Origin: Rhizoclosmatium globosum
Taxonomy: Eukaryota; Chytridiomycota; Chytridiomycetes; Chytridiales; Chytriomycetaceae
DNA length: 64,000 nucleotides
Assembly: GCA_002104985.1 (NCBI GenBank)
Contig: MCGO01000013.1
Coordinates: forward strand, 372,001-436,000
Direction: 5' to 3'
In this document: positions 1 to 10,735 of the stretch, in pieces
Position numbering within the stretch: the first letter of the stretch is position 1
Layout: each line of letters opens with the position of its first letter
The notes under the pieces: model-generated
The model's input: only the letters and a program-made list of their open reading frames with translations
What the model was told of the DNA's origin: nothing
Database searches by the model: none
Position numbers and translations under genes: made by a program

Positions 1-1273
1 CTCCATCAAAAGAAACCGAAACTGCAGACTTTGCTCTCTCAACCACATGTGGCCCTGTACTTGGACATATTCGCACACTCGACATCCAACCAACCATGAC
101 ACCATCCAATCAAATAATTATCGCGACAGCCGGTGGTGAAGACCGACATGACCGCAAAATATCTCTCTGGGATATGAAATCAGGAACGTTAGTCTCCCAC
201 TCGACAACGGAACCCACAAACCCGTCGTTTCAGTCGTATTCCATCCAACAAACCCAGACTTACTCTTAACCGCCGACATGGAATTTTGCGTGAAACTATG
301 GGATTGGAAACAAAGCATCCTCGTCCGAAGCTGGAAGAAACACCATTCCCGTGTGATATGGAAAGTCGCATTCGTACCAGGTCGAGAAACATTGTAAGGC
401 TCTTATCCCCACAGAACGTTAAACACTGTTGCTAAATAGTATGATTTCAGTGCGGCATCCTGCTCTGGCGACCAATCCCTCAAAATCTGGGACACATCCG
501 ACCCGAAACCAACAATCTCAAGTGTCCACGCAAACGAACCATTCACATCCTTCGTGTTCTGTGGAGACCCCTCTGAACAAACCTTAATCGCGTCGTTATC
601 GTACACACTCCGGATCTACAAAATGCGGACAATGTCGCTTGTACATACAATTCAACTGAAAGACCTGAAAGTGAACAAAACGCCAGTATATAGTGTGTCG
701 TCGCATCCATTGTATGACAATTACATCTTGATTTCGTGTGATAACCAGATCCGGTTATTTGATTTATCGTCAGAGACGATGTTGAGAGTGTTTTCGGCGA
801 GAGAGATCGGGGCTGGGGTGAGAAACCGTATTCTATAGTTGTCGATCTTACTGACGTTTATTTTCCTTTTTTTGTGTGAGGGTAGACAGGATTGAAGGCA
901 TGTTTAGTCCGTGTGGGACGTTTGTGTATTCTGGAAGTTGTGATGTTCGGTCACTTGCGTCAAATTCTTCTGTTAGGCGGACGTCAGGGATGCAAAATGT
1001 GGTTGACGATGGGAAGAGTGTAGGTGAGGAGGGAGTCAACAGTCGTGGAACTTCACCTGACGCGAAAGGAATCTTTATTGGCGGGTTGCGACAGGGAAAC
1101 TTGAGCGTTCAGAAATGAGGGCTATGGAGTCTGGTGAGAAGCGGATACCTGTGACTGTGTGTAAATGGATCCAAGTGGATGGGAACAGCAAGTCGAATCG
1201 GAAACGGGAGGAAAAGGCAAGGAAAGTTCTCGTTGCTGCGACATTTGCTGGAACTGTGAAGCTATATCTGTAG
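1..1273 (+). CDS. WD40-repeat protein (5' end outside window)
   Basis: A beta-propeller scaffold protein; its partner cannot be told from sequence. Repeats end in the usual W-D pairs (ISLWD, VKLWDW, LKIWD, IRLFD), and a late blade reads SPCGTFVYSGSCD. Intron 1 (394-450) joins codons TT|T cleanly with a GTAAGG donor. A second intron begins at 818 (GTGAGA) but its phase does not match the downstream exon. A one-base shift near position 198 moves the frame within one repeat and is repaired by one extra C in a CCC run. The last stretch (about 1082-1273) reads VLVAATFAGTVKLYL then TAG. The fold is clear; the orthologue is not. SPCGTF-type blades occur in several WD40 families, including the ciliary jouberin family, which is only a weak suggestion. 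Confidence 0.6.
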
Positions 1274-1363
1274 AAAACATAAATTTAGAAATTGAGAATA
1301 GAGTAAACTCCGGGTGGCGAAGCTTGTTTTTGTCTTGTTTCATTTTCACCACCGAACCATAAA

Positions 1364-2336
1364 ATGTCGTATGGGTCTGACTATCATTGGTGCGACTTTG
1401 ACGAGACGCTCATGAGATACGACAACTATAAGTCTTCGACGCTTGATGAATCCAAGACGTCAAATGTATGGAGTAGACTTGAATTCTCACCAGACCTTTC
1501 AACAGTCATGTTTAAATAGTTGCCGCCATTCCTCCAATTCTCGAGTCCTCCACCCATCCGCAACTTCATACCACCCATTATTCGCGTATGACATTCGAGG
1601 AACAAGAGGAATATCAGTCACAATACGGCACTGACAGTCTGTTCCACAGAACACTCCAAAACGTAGCTCCCAGACTTCTCACTGGCGCCAAACCTGTTCT
1701 TCTTCGACTGCTGCACCGTTGACCACGAATCCGTTACCTCCTTACAAGACAGTCATTTGTCGCGCGTTTTACGCAAAAGGGAAATGTTTCCGAGCCGAGC
1801 CTGATAAATGTAAGGAGTGATACATCACTGAATTTTGTACTGAATAGTTTGTTTCAGGTTGGTTTGTTCACGATATCAGTGAAATGCGTTTGATGGGCGA
1901 TGGAGATCACGGAAGCCTGAATTCGCAACAAAACTACGCACAGCAAAGGCAAGTTCAGCAACAGCAGCAACAGGCGAGCAGTGTATTAGTGCCCAAGCCT
2001 GTTGCAAAGAAGACTATTCCTGCTTCAATGATGTCTACTTCAACCATTCCAGCCGACCCAAGATTATTCAAGACTGAAATCTGTCGCTTTTACGAGACTT
2101 CTGGTGGACTATGTCGATTCGGAGCGTCCTGTACCTTCGGTAAGCCCGGAATAGTTCTAACAAACAAGAATCAAAAATCTGATGTTGAGATAGCCCACGG
2201 AGTCCATGAACTACGACGTCGCCGCGATGAAAAAGAGTCGATTGGACAGCAACAGTTTCAAGAGATGGGACAACAGAGAACTATGCCAGAAGAAGCGATG
2301 GGTCAGTCTCAGTTCCAAAGATATTGGGGCGAATGA
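1364..2336 (+). CDS. CCCH-type zinc-finger protein, two fingers
   Basis: Probable RNA-binding CCCH protein. Finger 1 reads ICRAFYAKGKCF..DKCWFVH (C-x8-C-x7-C-x3-H) and is split by intron 1810-1857, which joins T|GT as Cys. Finger 2 reads CRFYETSGGLCRFGASCTFAH (C-x9-C-x5-C-x3-H) and is split by intron 2140-2193. The Q-rich stretch between them (RQVQQQQQQ) and the C-terminal Gln/Met-rich tail look disordered. The chosen ATG (1364) begins MSYGSDYHWCDFDETL; a probable intron starting with GTATGG at about 1467 links it to the frame carrying finger 1. An in-frame TGA at 1632-1634 upstream of finger 1 is unexplained: another intron or an indel. The finger region is secure, the N-terminus is not. Confidence 0.7.
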
Positions 2337-2566
2337 AAGCAAAAGCAAGTGTATGATTGTGTGCGGATGCAGAGTGTTTGAGAGAAATAGGTTTATATAT
2401 ATCACATATTTGCTTGCATATTCATGTTTTGATGGGAAGGGTGTTGATATTCGGACAAATCAGTTTACAGGATCTCCGAGTACTTTTCTGCGATTTCCAC
2501 GAGACGAGAGTAAGCTTGGGCATCTAAAGACGCAGGTGAGTTAGCATTCAGGTGAGGCGGCGGTGG

Positions 2567-2878
2567 CTAGAGGGTACCGTAATCGTGGTCAAACTTGGTG
2601 CTAGCTTGTTCCTGCACAGACATGTCCTGGTTGACCACGCCCATTACTTCAACGACACAGTTGTCACCGTCAATGTGTGAGCCCTAGTAGCAGTTGTTGT
2701 CAGTGCTGTGAAAGAGAAGGGAACAAAGGGTTCTCACGGGGACAAGGAGCACTTGGACCTGGCCGCCGTCGCAGGCTTCAACGACGCAGTAGCTTCCCGC
2801 GAATGAAACGACCCGTCCAACGAGAGTGACGCTCTTGTTCACGTTCTGCGAAAGCATCGCCGAGTTGACTCGTGTCAT
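2567..2878 (-). CDS. RFA3: Replication protein A 14 kDa subunit
   Basis: Smallest subunit of the heterotrimeric ssDNA-binding complex RPA, which acts in nuclear replication and repair. The N-terminus MTRVNSAMLSQNVNK and the following VTLVGRVVS are typical of Rpa3 (a single OB fold beginning RVN..ML..., then V.LVG.V). One intron (2684-2737, GTGAGA...CTACTAG) joins VLLVP to GSHIDGDNCVVEVMG. The predicted product is about 85 residues; known fungal Rpa3 proteins are about 100-120, so the end may be slightly misread or short. It is divergent to the gene at 2926, with only 47 bp between the start codons, so the two share a promoter. Confidence 0.75.
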
Positions 2879-2925
2879 TTGTTTGGTGTTGGTTTTGAGA
2901 GAGAATTCAGAGACCTTTTAAAAGA

Positions 2926-3479
2926 ATGTTGTCGCTTGTCCAAATGTACTTGCGCGTGGGAAAGAGTCGGGCGCTTCTTGTCCAAATTCAAGTTAATGGC
3001 CAGTCGGACGAGTGGTTCTCTGTTGAAGCGCGAGAGGTTCGTTCTTGGTTGTGGTTCTCCAACACTGACTCGTTACGGTTTGGCAGCACCTTGTTTCCAG
3101 CCTCAAAACTGTCATTCCTGAAAAATTAACACGAGAAGCAACTGCGAAAGAGAAGGAGCTCGCTGATATTTACATGGACGACTTGATCCAGTTTGCGTAC
3201 TTTGTGAAACCACTTCCCGTTCGACATAGTCTGCTCCAGCGAGTACAATCAGAAACTTCATATTCATATAACGGATTGCAATTGCATGCGTCGATGCTGG
3301 TTGTTTGTGTGGAGAAGATTGGTGACTCCGCCAAAGATGATGGAACATTGAACAAGTGGGTGCTTCCAACTGGCAGCAAACCGCGGATAAAGAAGGTACT
3401 ACAAAAACCAACAATGTCTGGAATCAAGTACGGAAAGAATATTGTGTATAGCGGTCCAGAAGGCGTGTTAGAAATGTAA
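2926..3479 (+). CDS. Hypothetical protein, divergent from RFA3
   Basis: Not recognised. Two exons joined in phase 0 across a 50-nt intron (3037-3086, GTTCGT donor, CTGAC branch, GGCAG acceptor) give about 168 residues. The N-terminal exon (MLSLVQMYLRVGKSRA...) looks beta-rich. Exon 2 starts HLVSSLKTVIPEKL, has a charged helix (TREATAKEKELADIY), then a mixed region and a basic C-terminal stretch (KPRIKKVLQKP). No signal peptide or membrane segment is evident. The shared promoter with RFA3 hints at co-regulation with replication or repair genes, which is inference only. Confidence 0.5.
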
Positions 3480-3637
3480 ATAAATACAAAGTATAAAGCA
3501 ATTGGTTTATTGTTTCAAGACGTGTGCGATATTATACACACAAAAGGAAAGCAAACCACCCCTCTGTCTCCCAAATTTCCCAAAACGTGAGCGTCATAAA
3601 AAACGAGGAAGGCCAAATGAATGAAGTTCGATTTAAT

Positions 3638-4284
3638 TTACTCCTGGGAAGAGGCAACTGGGAACTCAAAGACAACGTCCTTTCCAGTAAGCTTCTTGTA
3701 GGTAGCAGTGAAGGTGTCAAGCTTGTACTCAAGGGCAGTGTGGTCCTTGCGGTCAAGGAAGACCTTGATCAACTTGGAACCATCGACTCTAACCTTGGTA
3801 CGCTTTCCAACAATCTCAGTTGGGTAGACGAGGTCCTCCAAGATCTTCTCGTGGACGGCGGTCAAGGTACGGGAACGTGGACGCATCTGGGTAACGCGAG
3901 CACGGCGGGTTGGCTTACGCATGATACGACGGTGGGCAATGAAGAGAACGTGTCTGTCGGAGAACTTCTTCTCGAGCTCACGGACGAGACGGGTCTGGAC
4001 CTTGTGGAAAGCCTTCAACAATGGGACTGGGACCAAGATGACGATAGCCTTCTTTCCGTGTCCGATCTCGACCTACAACATAAAAGTCAATATTCCAATC
4101 CAATTCGAATTTCGAGATTATTTTAAACACACACCTCCTTGGCGGAGACGAACTGGAGACCACGGAGGTCACCCTTCAACTCAGCAACGTTCTGCTCAAG
4201 GTCGAAGATGCTCTGGGCAACCTGGAGCTCGAGCTCATCTGGAACCTGGCCAACTGGCTTAACAATCTTTTGGTGGGCAGACAT
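3638..4284 (-). CDS. RPS7: 40S ribosomal protein S7 (eS7)
   Basis: Structural protein of the small ribosomal subunit. Exon 1 (4135-4284) encodes [19 protein letters not shown]; exon 2 (3638-4072) begins [19 protein letters not shown] and ends EFPVASSQE. Conserved eS7 blocks [27 protein letters not shown] and [19 protein letters not shown] are all visible. The intron is 4073-4134 with a GTGTGT donor. Joined length is 194 residues, matching the usual eS7 length, and the frame is intact. A long antisense reading frame over exon 2 is a shadow of the biased codon use. Confidence 0.95.
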
Positions 4285-4973
4285 TTCTGAAGAAATCCAC
4301 AGTTAGTTCCGTGTTGCTTTGCGATGGTTTTTTGGTTGAGAGGGATTCGATTGAGATCAGTTCTCTCCAGCTGAGCCTCCTTCCATCAAACTCATAAATC
4401 CGACATCTTCCCTGAATCGCAGTTTCAAACGTTCTCCCGCATTGCCGGTGCCAAGTCTGTTGGCAAGTCGACATGCAGCGCCAACCCAAATTTCGAGCCA
4501 CAAAAGACATGCGACAGCCCAGAGCCCGAACGAGGCATCCGATCCGTGTGGAACCAATTCGAGTGTTTGCTAATAGGTCCGTATATTCTGCATAAGGAGT
4601 TTGATGGACTGATGACGAGTGGGTGGGATGGGATGGACGTGCAAAGGTTGAGGCAGGCGATGAGGTCACACACTTTTTGGATGGAAAGGGGCTGGAAAAA
4701 ATGCACCAACAGCCCAACCATCGCTTCTACTGCCATACATTCAGAGGCTCATATGTGTGATCTGAATGTGACTGAATGCATCTACTGACAACGATTGGAT
4801 GGATGCCGGGCAGGAGCGATCGCTGTTTGACAAATGGATTCTTTCTGCGACAGCGTCAGTATCCACAGCATTATCGATTATACTATCTTAACTTCGTCGC
4901 GAGAGTGTACTAAAGGATGCCACTGGAGACTGCTGGATTCTTTGGTGTGAGCCTGTGAGGCAGTCCACCAACA
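4285..4973. other. Intergenic, upstream of RPS7
   Basis: Almost 700 bp without a convincing gene. The part next to RPS7 must hold its promoter and 5' UTR. Reading frames on the minus strand here have no recognisable domains and no consistent splice pattern. No tRNA, rRNA or repeat was seen apart from the duplicated segment starting at 4974. Confidence 0.4.
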
Positions 4974-5008
4974 TCAACAGCCACGAATTCAGGATTAATT
5001 CGCTAGTG
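4974..5008 (-). repeat. 35-bp exact copy of a transcription-factor intron/exon border
   Basis: Identical over 35 bases to 7501-7535, in the same orientation. In the 7.5-kb copy this segment is the 3' splice site of intron 1 and the first bases of exon 2 of the transcription-factor gene. Weaker similarity continues about 25 nt into the intron side. Here the acceptor TAG serves as the stop codon of the reading frame at 5003-5326. Confidence 0.85.
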
Positions 5009-5715
5009 CCAGACGCTTAATTTGTTGAAGAATGAGGACAGGTTCTGATTCAAGAGAAACCTTGATAAGGAGGATGGGGCCAACTTTCTCCATCTGAAAC
5101 CAACGCCGATTCCGAAAATGGAGTCATTAACAAACACGGAGTTGTTGTTGTACGGATAGGTCGAGTCTTGGAAAGCTGTGGAACGATAGACATGAACCAG
5201 ATTGGCGTCAAGCTCTTGATTGAGAACCACAGGGTCCTTGGACACGTGTTTTCCATGTTTGATGAATGCGGTGTTCGCGTCTACGGTGATTGCTGCTGTT
5301 GGGAATGAATCGACGCGGGGCTTCAAACGAAGTGATTCAACTCAGCATTTGATTGCCGCAGCAGCTGTGTCCCCGAAATCCAATTTAGAAACTGCTGTTG
5401 GGTGCATTGGTTGGGCGCAAGATTCAGCTTGAAATGTGTAGCCTTGGAGTCGGTGCTGCATGAGTCAGTGTCGTTGTTGCGAAGAAAGATGTTCGTGAAG
5501 AAGTCAAAGCAGTACATGAAGCAGTTTAGTTGGGGAGCAGCTTTTGAACAGACACAAATATACACAGACAACTGTGATTTTTTAAGTTTGAATCTAGTTG
5601 GACGGTACTTTAATGCTTTGTAGTTGATGTAGAAATAAATGGCGACATTCAACATAAATAGCCCTGTAATATTCTGGAAATTTGACAACAAAGCGGTCGA
5701 GTTAATCTGGATCAA
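5003..5715 (-). CDS. Hypothetical protein, possibly broken
   Basis: Not recognised. Two overlapping minus-strand frames (5323-5715 and 5003-5326) read as one protein if a single base is added near 5325. The upstream part has a hydrophobic segment (ITGLFMLNVAIYFYI), suggesting a type II membrane anchor, then a Cys-containing region and ATHFKLNLAPNQCTQQQF. The downstream part reads ITVDANTAFIKHGKHVSKDP, then YRSTAFQDSTYPYNNNSV, and ends NKLSVWH. No GT-AG intron bridges the shift. The stop lies in the duplicated splice-acceptor segment, so the 3' end looks chimeric. It may be a gene with an assembly indel or a pseudogene. Confidence 0.35.
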
Positions 5716-5776
5716 TGAAACTCACGAGATTTCACCAAGTTAATAGTGGGATTTAACAATTACAATTATTGCACGT

Positions 5777-7696
5777 TTATGTATATAGCTTCCAGAACAG
5801 CCTCCAACTCTCCTCGCTTCTTCCCTTCCACCGAATTCCTCCAGGAAGCTCGATACCAAGAAGCCCGATAAACGCCCACGGTTCAGAAACAGCCTCTGTG
5901 CACCCTTCTCCATCGAGAGATATCACCTTCATACCAATCTCAAGTTCTCGCACTTCATCATGTGGCTGCATCAATGGTCCCGAATGATCGATTTCCCTCA
6001 ACATTGCCCCGACACATTTATGAAACACGTGGATATTTCCAGAAGAAGCTCCTTCCACCTCTTCAATCTTGATCAAATACTTCATCACGAGAGACAACCT
6101 CTCGCGTAATAATACAACGTCAAACGGTTCGCACGATATAAACGACCACCAATTTGAATGCATTCGACACAAAACAAGCCAAATTATTAGCACTACTTCG
6201 AACATCGGCTCTTGAGAGTATGCAGGATCATAAAAGTTGCGGTCGGCGGGTAGTACGTATTCTCGGCCGCGTTTTCCGGAATGTACATCTTGAAAAAAGG
6301 CTAATAAAGAAAGAATTCTACGAGCTGATTGGAGGCATTGGTCAATGCTGATGCCATAATCTGAACGAAGAAGGATGGGGTTGTATGCAGGAAGACAAGA
6401 TAGAACAAGAATCGGACGATAAAATACAGAAGTTGAAGCGTGTAACATGAAATTAAGTTGAGTGATGCATTCTTGAATGGCTGAAGAGTCTGTGTACAAC
6501 TTTTCTTCTTCCAAAGTTATGATATCAGGATGAGACGACATCAGGAGAATATCTGAAGGTATGGACGATTGTGTTGATGTGATGGCAGTGCCAAGTGAAA
6601 TTTGATCCGCAGAAACGAGAAGCTCAAAGGGTGTTTTTGGAGGAGTTGCATATCGTTTTCGAATTCTCCCAATCAAGTCCAATATGGAACATTCCCATTT
6701 AACGGTGGAGAAAGCCGAAAATATTGGAAATGGATCATAGATATCTCCTGGCGGCTTGATTTTGGTTGAATCAATACAAACATCTATAGCATCTTGATCT
6801 GAGAGAGCCTTTTGCCAAGACCAATGCCAAAATAACTGCCAAAAGCAGCGACGGCGCTCTTCTTTCTGCCTCTCAGATAAATTCAGTGGATACAACCAAG
6901 GAGAATCATCCGGATCAATGTTCAATCTGAGTTGGACAATCATACGCAAACCAGCAGAAAGAAACTGCAGGGCAAATACTGGCTGGCCTTTATCTGATGT
7001 GCATTTAGGGCCCAAAATCAGAATGGCAGTGACTACTCAACTGACGCAGAAATGGTAGAGGAATGTGCAGGTTTGGACAGACTCAAGTGAAGGTTCGACA
7101 GACCTTACCCGTGTCAGTGCTCTCCTAGCTCGTTTGTAGTACGATCGACCAAGCTCGTCCGTGAGGGTCAAGTCAGCTACAAAGGCACAAAACGTCAACC
7201 TTCATCAATGAATTCAGTACTGCACAATCACTGACTAGAATACCTACCGAAAAGCAGGAGCGAGTGTGTAAAACTTCCGCAGGAACATGTCAGCATCAAA
7301 AGCCACAGTGATGGGTGTTTGTGTTCCATCTCTGGTAAAGTATCGCTGACATAACATAAAGTCTTCTGCTGTGGGCATCAAGTCAATGTCTTCTAGTTGG
7401 CAAGGCATTGAATTGAGTTGGACTTCTTTTTGAGTGAGATTGAGAGCAATAGAGTTCGTGACTTCAATTTGAGGATGCAGAGGCAGCTGCTCCACCGGCT
7501 TCAACAGCCACGAATTCAGGATTAATTCGCTAGTGTCAGTCGATCTAATTTGTGAAAGTATGGTTTGTGATGCAAGTGAAGCCTTGAGAAGGACTTACGA
7601 GTTGGATGGGGTAGATCTGTTGCTGCATGCGCCTTCTGTATCAGCGTCGTTCGATGAATCATGGCTGAATTCGAAAGATGAAAGTTGGTCAGACAT
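5777..7696 (-). CDS. Fungal-specific transcription-factor-like protein, no Zn2Cys6 motif
   Basis: Resembles the fungal_trans middle-homology region of binuclear-cluster factors: AFDADMFLRKFYTLAPAFRLTFCAFVADLTLTDELG is followed by SYYKRARRALTR, PSLESVQTCTFLYHF and FALQFLSAGLRMIVQL, with ERRRCFWQLFWHW further on. The start at 7696 (MSDQLSSFEFSH) gives exon 1 (7599-7696); intron 7530-7598 has GTAAGT and ACTGAC...ACACTAG; intron 7200-7247 joins CG|G. A third probable intron (6994-7045, GTCAGT...CACATCAG) removes an apparent TGA at 7037-7039, but the total is one base short of a whole frame. About 584 residues. No C6 cluster is encoded in exon 1, so DNA binding is uncertain. Confidence 0.7.
7501..7535 (-). 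repeat. 35-bp repeat, source copy in transcription-factor gene
   Basis: Carries the last six bases of intron 1 and the first codons of exon 2 (ELILNSWLL). Exact partner of 4974-5008, about 2.5 kb away in the same orientation. Confidence 0.85.
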
Positions 7697-8067
7697 GACC
7701 TGTCAAAAGCGTGGAATCCTGTGCCTAACAGTGCCTTTGTGGCTGTGTTTCAAAGATCCTCCAACAACTCAATACATCCCAACAGATACAGTATCACTCT
7801 TCTACAATTAGAAAAAGATTATAGAGTATCTGAAGAATATACGGATTTTTAATTGGATTAAGTTTTTTGGAAAGTATAAACCTCAAGCGCGCAAAGTTCG
7901 CCAATGTACTAATGGGAAAAAAGGAAGGAAGAGGAAAGGATGAACCTTACCGCCAATGTGCGTAAAACATCGATGTTTTGATGTTTTTCGGTAGAACTTT
8001 AACCAAACCATTCAAAAAGGAGCAGCGAAACTGCTATCCTCTTCCATTCAAACTTAACTACCAAAAA
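7697..8067. promoter_or_regulatory. Divergent promoter region
   Basis: Lies between the minus-strand transcription-factor-like gene (start 7696) and the plus-strand Cys-rich gene (start 8068), so it must hold both promoters. It is AT-rich near 7800-7860. No specific binding motif was identified. Confidence 0.4.
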
Positions 8068-9161
8068 ATGCAAGCAACTCTCATTCTCTCCATTGTTCTC
8101 AGTGTCTCTGCTGCTCCAGTCAACAACTATATTGGCGATTCTCCCAGAATCTACATCAACGACTACCAAACTTGTGCCTCGAGCGACTACTGTTCAGGAG
8201 GATTCACTTGCTGTGTTGCACCGCTCGATATTAATACTGGAAAAACAACCTGCCGTCCTGTCAATGGTAAGTTGATTTGCACTAAAAGTACCAACAGCGG
8301 ACTTACACTGTGAACCAAATCCACTTTAGACTGCTCTGCTCCCAGCTCTCCAAACACACCAGTGCCATGGAACAATCCAGGAAACCAGCCAAGTGTGCAA
8401 CCAGGTTCTAATAATGGTGTTGGTGTCAAAGTACCAGATTGGCAGACTTGCTATGCTGGAAACTTCTGCGCTTCCTCTGGATTTACATGTTGTGTTGCCC
8501 CTGGCGATATTCAATCTCAAAAGTCTACATGCCGTCCATTCAATGGTACTCTATATTTAATTTCACTGATATGTCTTGCCATGCTAACCCAAATTCGATA
8601 GACTGTTCTGGGTCCAACGGAACCCCAGTCAACAACGGGGGCCAATGGAACAACAACAACAATGGTGGTAATAGTGCTGGCCAGTGGAACAACCCGCAAT
8701 CCGGAAGTCAAAAGCCAAGCGGTGGAAACGTGATTGCTGATTACCAAACTTGTTACGCCGGAAGTTCTTGCTCTTCTTCCGGATTCACGTGTTGTGTGGG
8801 ACCAAAGGATGCGTGGGAAAACAAGTCAACCTGTCGTCCATCAAATGGTAATACAATTTTGTTGTAGTTCTACGTAGAATCCATACTTATTATTGCCCCA
8901 GACTGTACCAGTTCAACCGGAAGCAATAACAATGGTGGACAGTGGAACAACAACAACAATAATGGGGGCCAATGGAACAACGGAGGAAACGCGGACGCTG
9001 GCTCATGCTGGAATTTTGGGGAGCGTGCTTGTGGACAGGATCAAATCACAATGTACCAGTGTGGATACGTTCAAGGCGGAGTTTTGAAGTGGAGACAGAC
9101 CAGCCAATGTGGTCAGGGAACTCGATGTGTTGTCCAAACAGGATACGCAGGATGTGTCTAA
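8068..9161 (+). CDS. Secreted modular Cys-rich protein with CBM19-like C-terminus
   Basis: Four exons (8068-8266, 8330-8545, 8602-8847, 8902-9161) encode about 306 residues. A signal peptide (MQATLILSIVLSVSAA) precedes three copies of a module of the form YQTC-x5-C-SSGFTCCV-x2-D-x5-KSTCRPSNG, separated by N/G/Q/P-rich linkers (QWNNNNNGG). All three introns are phase 1 and fall at the same place, between N-G and D-C after each module. The fourth domain (SCWNFGERACG...YQCGYV...LKWRQTSQCGQGTRC) has the Cys and aromatic spacing of CBM19 chitin-binding domains. A wall- or chitin-associated extracellular role is likely; binding itself is inferred. Confidence 0.8.
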
Positions 9162-9501
9162 AACTGTTAACCCACTCATCTATTATGTATCACTATCTCA
9201 ACAATAAAACCAGTCTGTTAACACTCGATTAGTTGATGTGTTGATGTCCACGAAATGTCACACTCAAATCCCCTGGAAAGCGTTGGGAACAATGTAAAAC
9301 TTCATTCTTGTGGAAAGGTATCCGGGAACTTATTGGTTGGGTATTTGTCATGTGTTTGCGAACTTCTGAGGCCCAAAGATCCAAGAATATTTTAGGCATT
9401 TCAATATACAAAAACAAATCCAATTGATTGGTCTAAAGAAAATAGCCATTCATTTTATTGAAACAACCATCAAGCAATTCACGCTTGCAATACAAGTGAA
9501 C
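9162..9501. other. Intergenic between converging genes
   Basis: Converging 3' ends of the Cys-rich gene and uL16. AATAAA-like signals occur near 9205. No gene was seen; short frames here have no domain signal. Confidence 0.4.
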
Positions 9502-10550
9502 TTAAGAGTTCTGGGCACGCTCGATCTGTCTGAGGGACTTCTCGAGAGGACCCTTCTCAGCCAAGTACTTGACGTAGCAACCGTCTGGTTGGAGCAAACC
9601 AGCCTGTCTGTCAATAGCGTACTGAGCACGAGTCAACTTGGTGAAACCCCACTTGTCAGAGATGATAATCTTCTGACGACCGGCGAACTTGTACTTGCAA
9701 CGACGGAGAGCCTCGTAGACAACGTCCTTGTTGTTGTCACGGGTACGGATAGAAACGAGGACCTGTCCAATGTTGACACGGGCAACCTTTCCGGTTGGCT
9801 TACCGAAAGCACCACGCATTCCCTGTTGGAGACGATCGGCTCCGGCACAGGACAACATCTTGTTGATACGGATAACGTGGAATGGGTGGACACGGATTCT
9901 CATGTGGAAGGAGTCCTTTCCAGAGGTCTTGGTGATGTACTTGTTGGCACAGATACGAGCAGCCTCGAGAGACTCGGAGGAGATCTGCTGGTACTCGTCG
10001 GACAACAAGTGGATGGTGAGTGGGAACTCGTCGACGGTAGCCTTCTTACGGCCCAAGTCGTAGATTCTGATCTTTGGGTCTGGGACACCACGACAGAAAC
10101 GAGACTTTGGGTAAGGCTTGTTCTTACAGTAACGGTAGCAACGAGCTGGACGGCGACCCACTGAAATGAGGAAGAAGCAGTTAGACACATGGTTGATTGA
10201 TGGTTGTGTGGTTGTGTGTGGGTGGTGAAGCAGCCTCCCATTTCAAATGCCAATGTTTCACTCTCGAGACACCCAGTACTGCTTCCAACGCTTCCATACG
10301 ACAAAGATACATTGCCGATCCGCACAGGGCGAGTATCACGATGACTTCCACACTGAGGGCGACATCTCCTTTGGGTACTCTCACGACAATCACTCCATCC
10401 CAGCCTCAGTTTCGCCCAACACGGTCCATTCGCCCATCCGATGCCATCGCCAGTCTCTTTGTCGATAACTGATGCTGTAGGGCTGCTGGTCTGATGGTTT
10501 GATGACGAGGGATGGGCTAGGTGATGGTGGTCGCGGAGGGCATGCTCACT
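9502..10550 (-). CDS. RPL10: 60S ribosomal protein L10 (uL16)
   Basis: Large-subunit protein needed for 60S maturation and subunit joining. The main exon (9502-10160) begins [19 protein letters not shown] and shows the family blocks [37 protein letters not shown] and [13 protein letters not shown]. The Met codon is not in this exon. The best model splits it: A at 10550, then a 389-nt intron (10161-10549, GTGAGC...TTTCAG), then TG of ATG, giving MGRRPARC and 219 residues, close to the usual 214. The long intron is about seven times the local norm. I looked for box C/D or H/ACA snoRNA signals in it and saw none that convince. Confidence 0.9.
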
Positions 10551-10735
10551 TTGAACAAAAAATCTGAGTCCACACAAGAACTCAACTGCCTCCTTGTGAA
10601 ACACAACTGAAACTCGACAATTCTTATATACGCGTTGCAACTATTTCAAATCAATATGTGGAGAAGCGTATAAGACACTTGGAAAGACGCTTGAATATTC
10701 GAGAAGAATCCAATAACTTTATTTGAAATAGGAAG

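Noticed and set aside
3524..4126. 200-codon plus-strand frame
   Set aside because: Exact antisense of RPS7 exon 2, which has strong codon bias; no independent support.
4259..4717. 152-codon minus-strand frame upstream of RPS7
   Set aside because: It overlaps the RPS7 start region out of frame and shows no domain, signal or splice pattern.
7037..7039. In-frame TGA in the transcription-factor-like gene, as possible readthrough
   Set aside because: It lies in a probable 52-nt intron (6994-7045) with a GTCAGT donor, CTGAT branch and CATCAG acceptor; removing it gives a better family match, although one base is then missing.
9424..10164. 246-codon plus-strand frame
   Set aside because: Antisense of RPL10 coding sequence; low-complexity translation.
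10161..10549. snoRNA within the long RPL10 intron
   Set aside because: No paired box C (RUGAUGA) and box D (CUGA) with a closing stem, and no clear H/ACA hairpins, could be found by eye.
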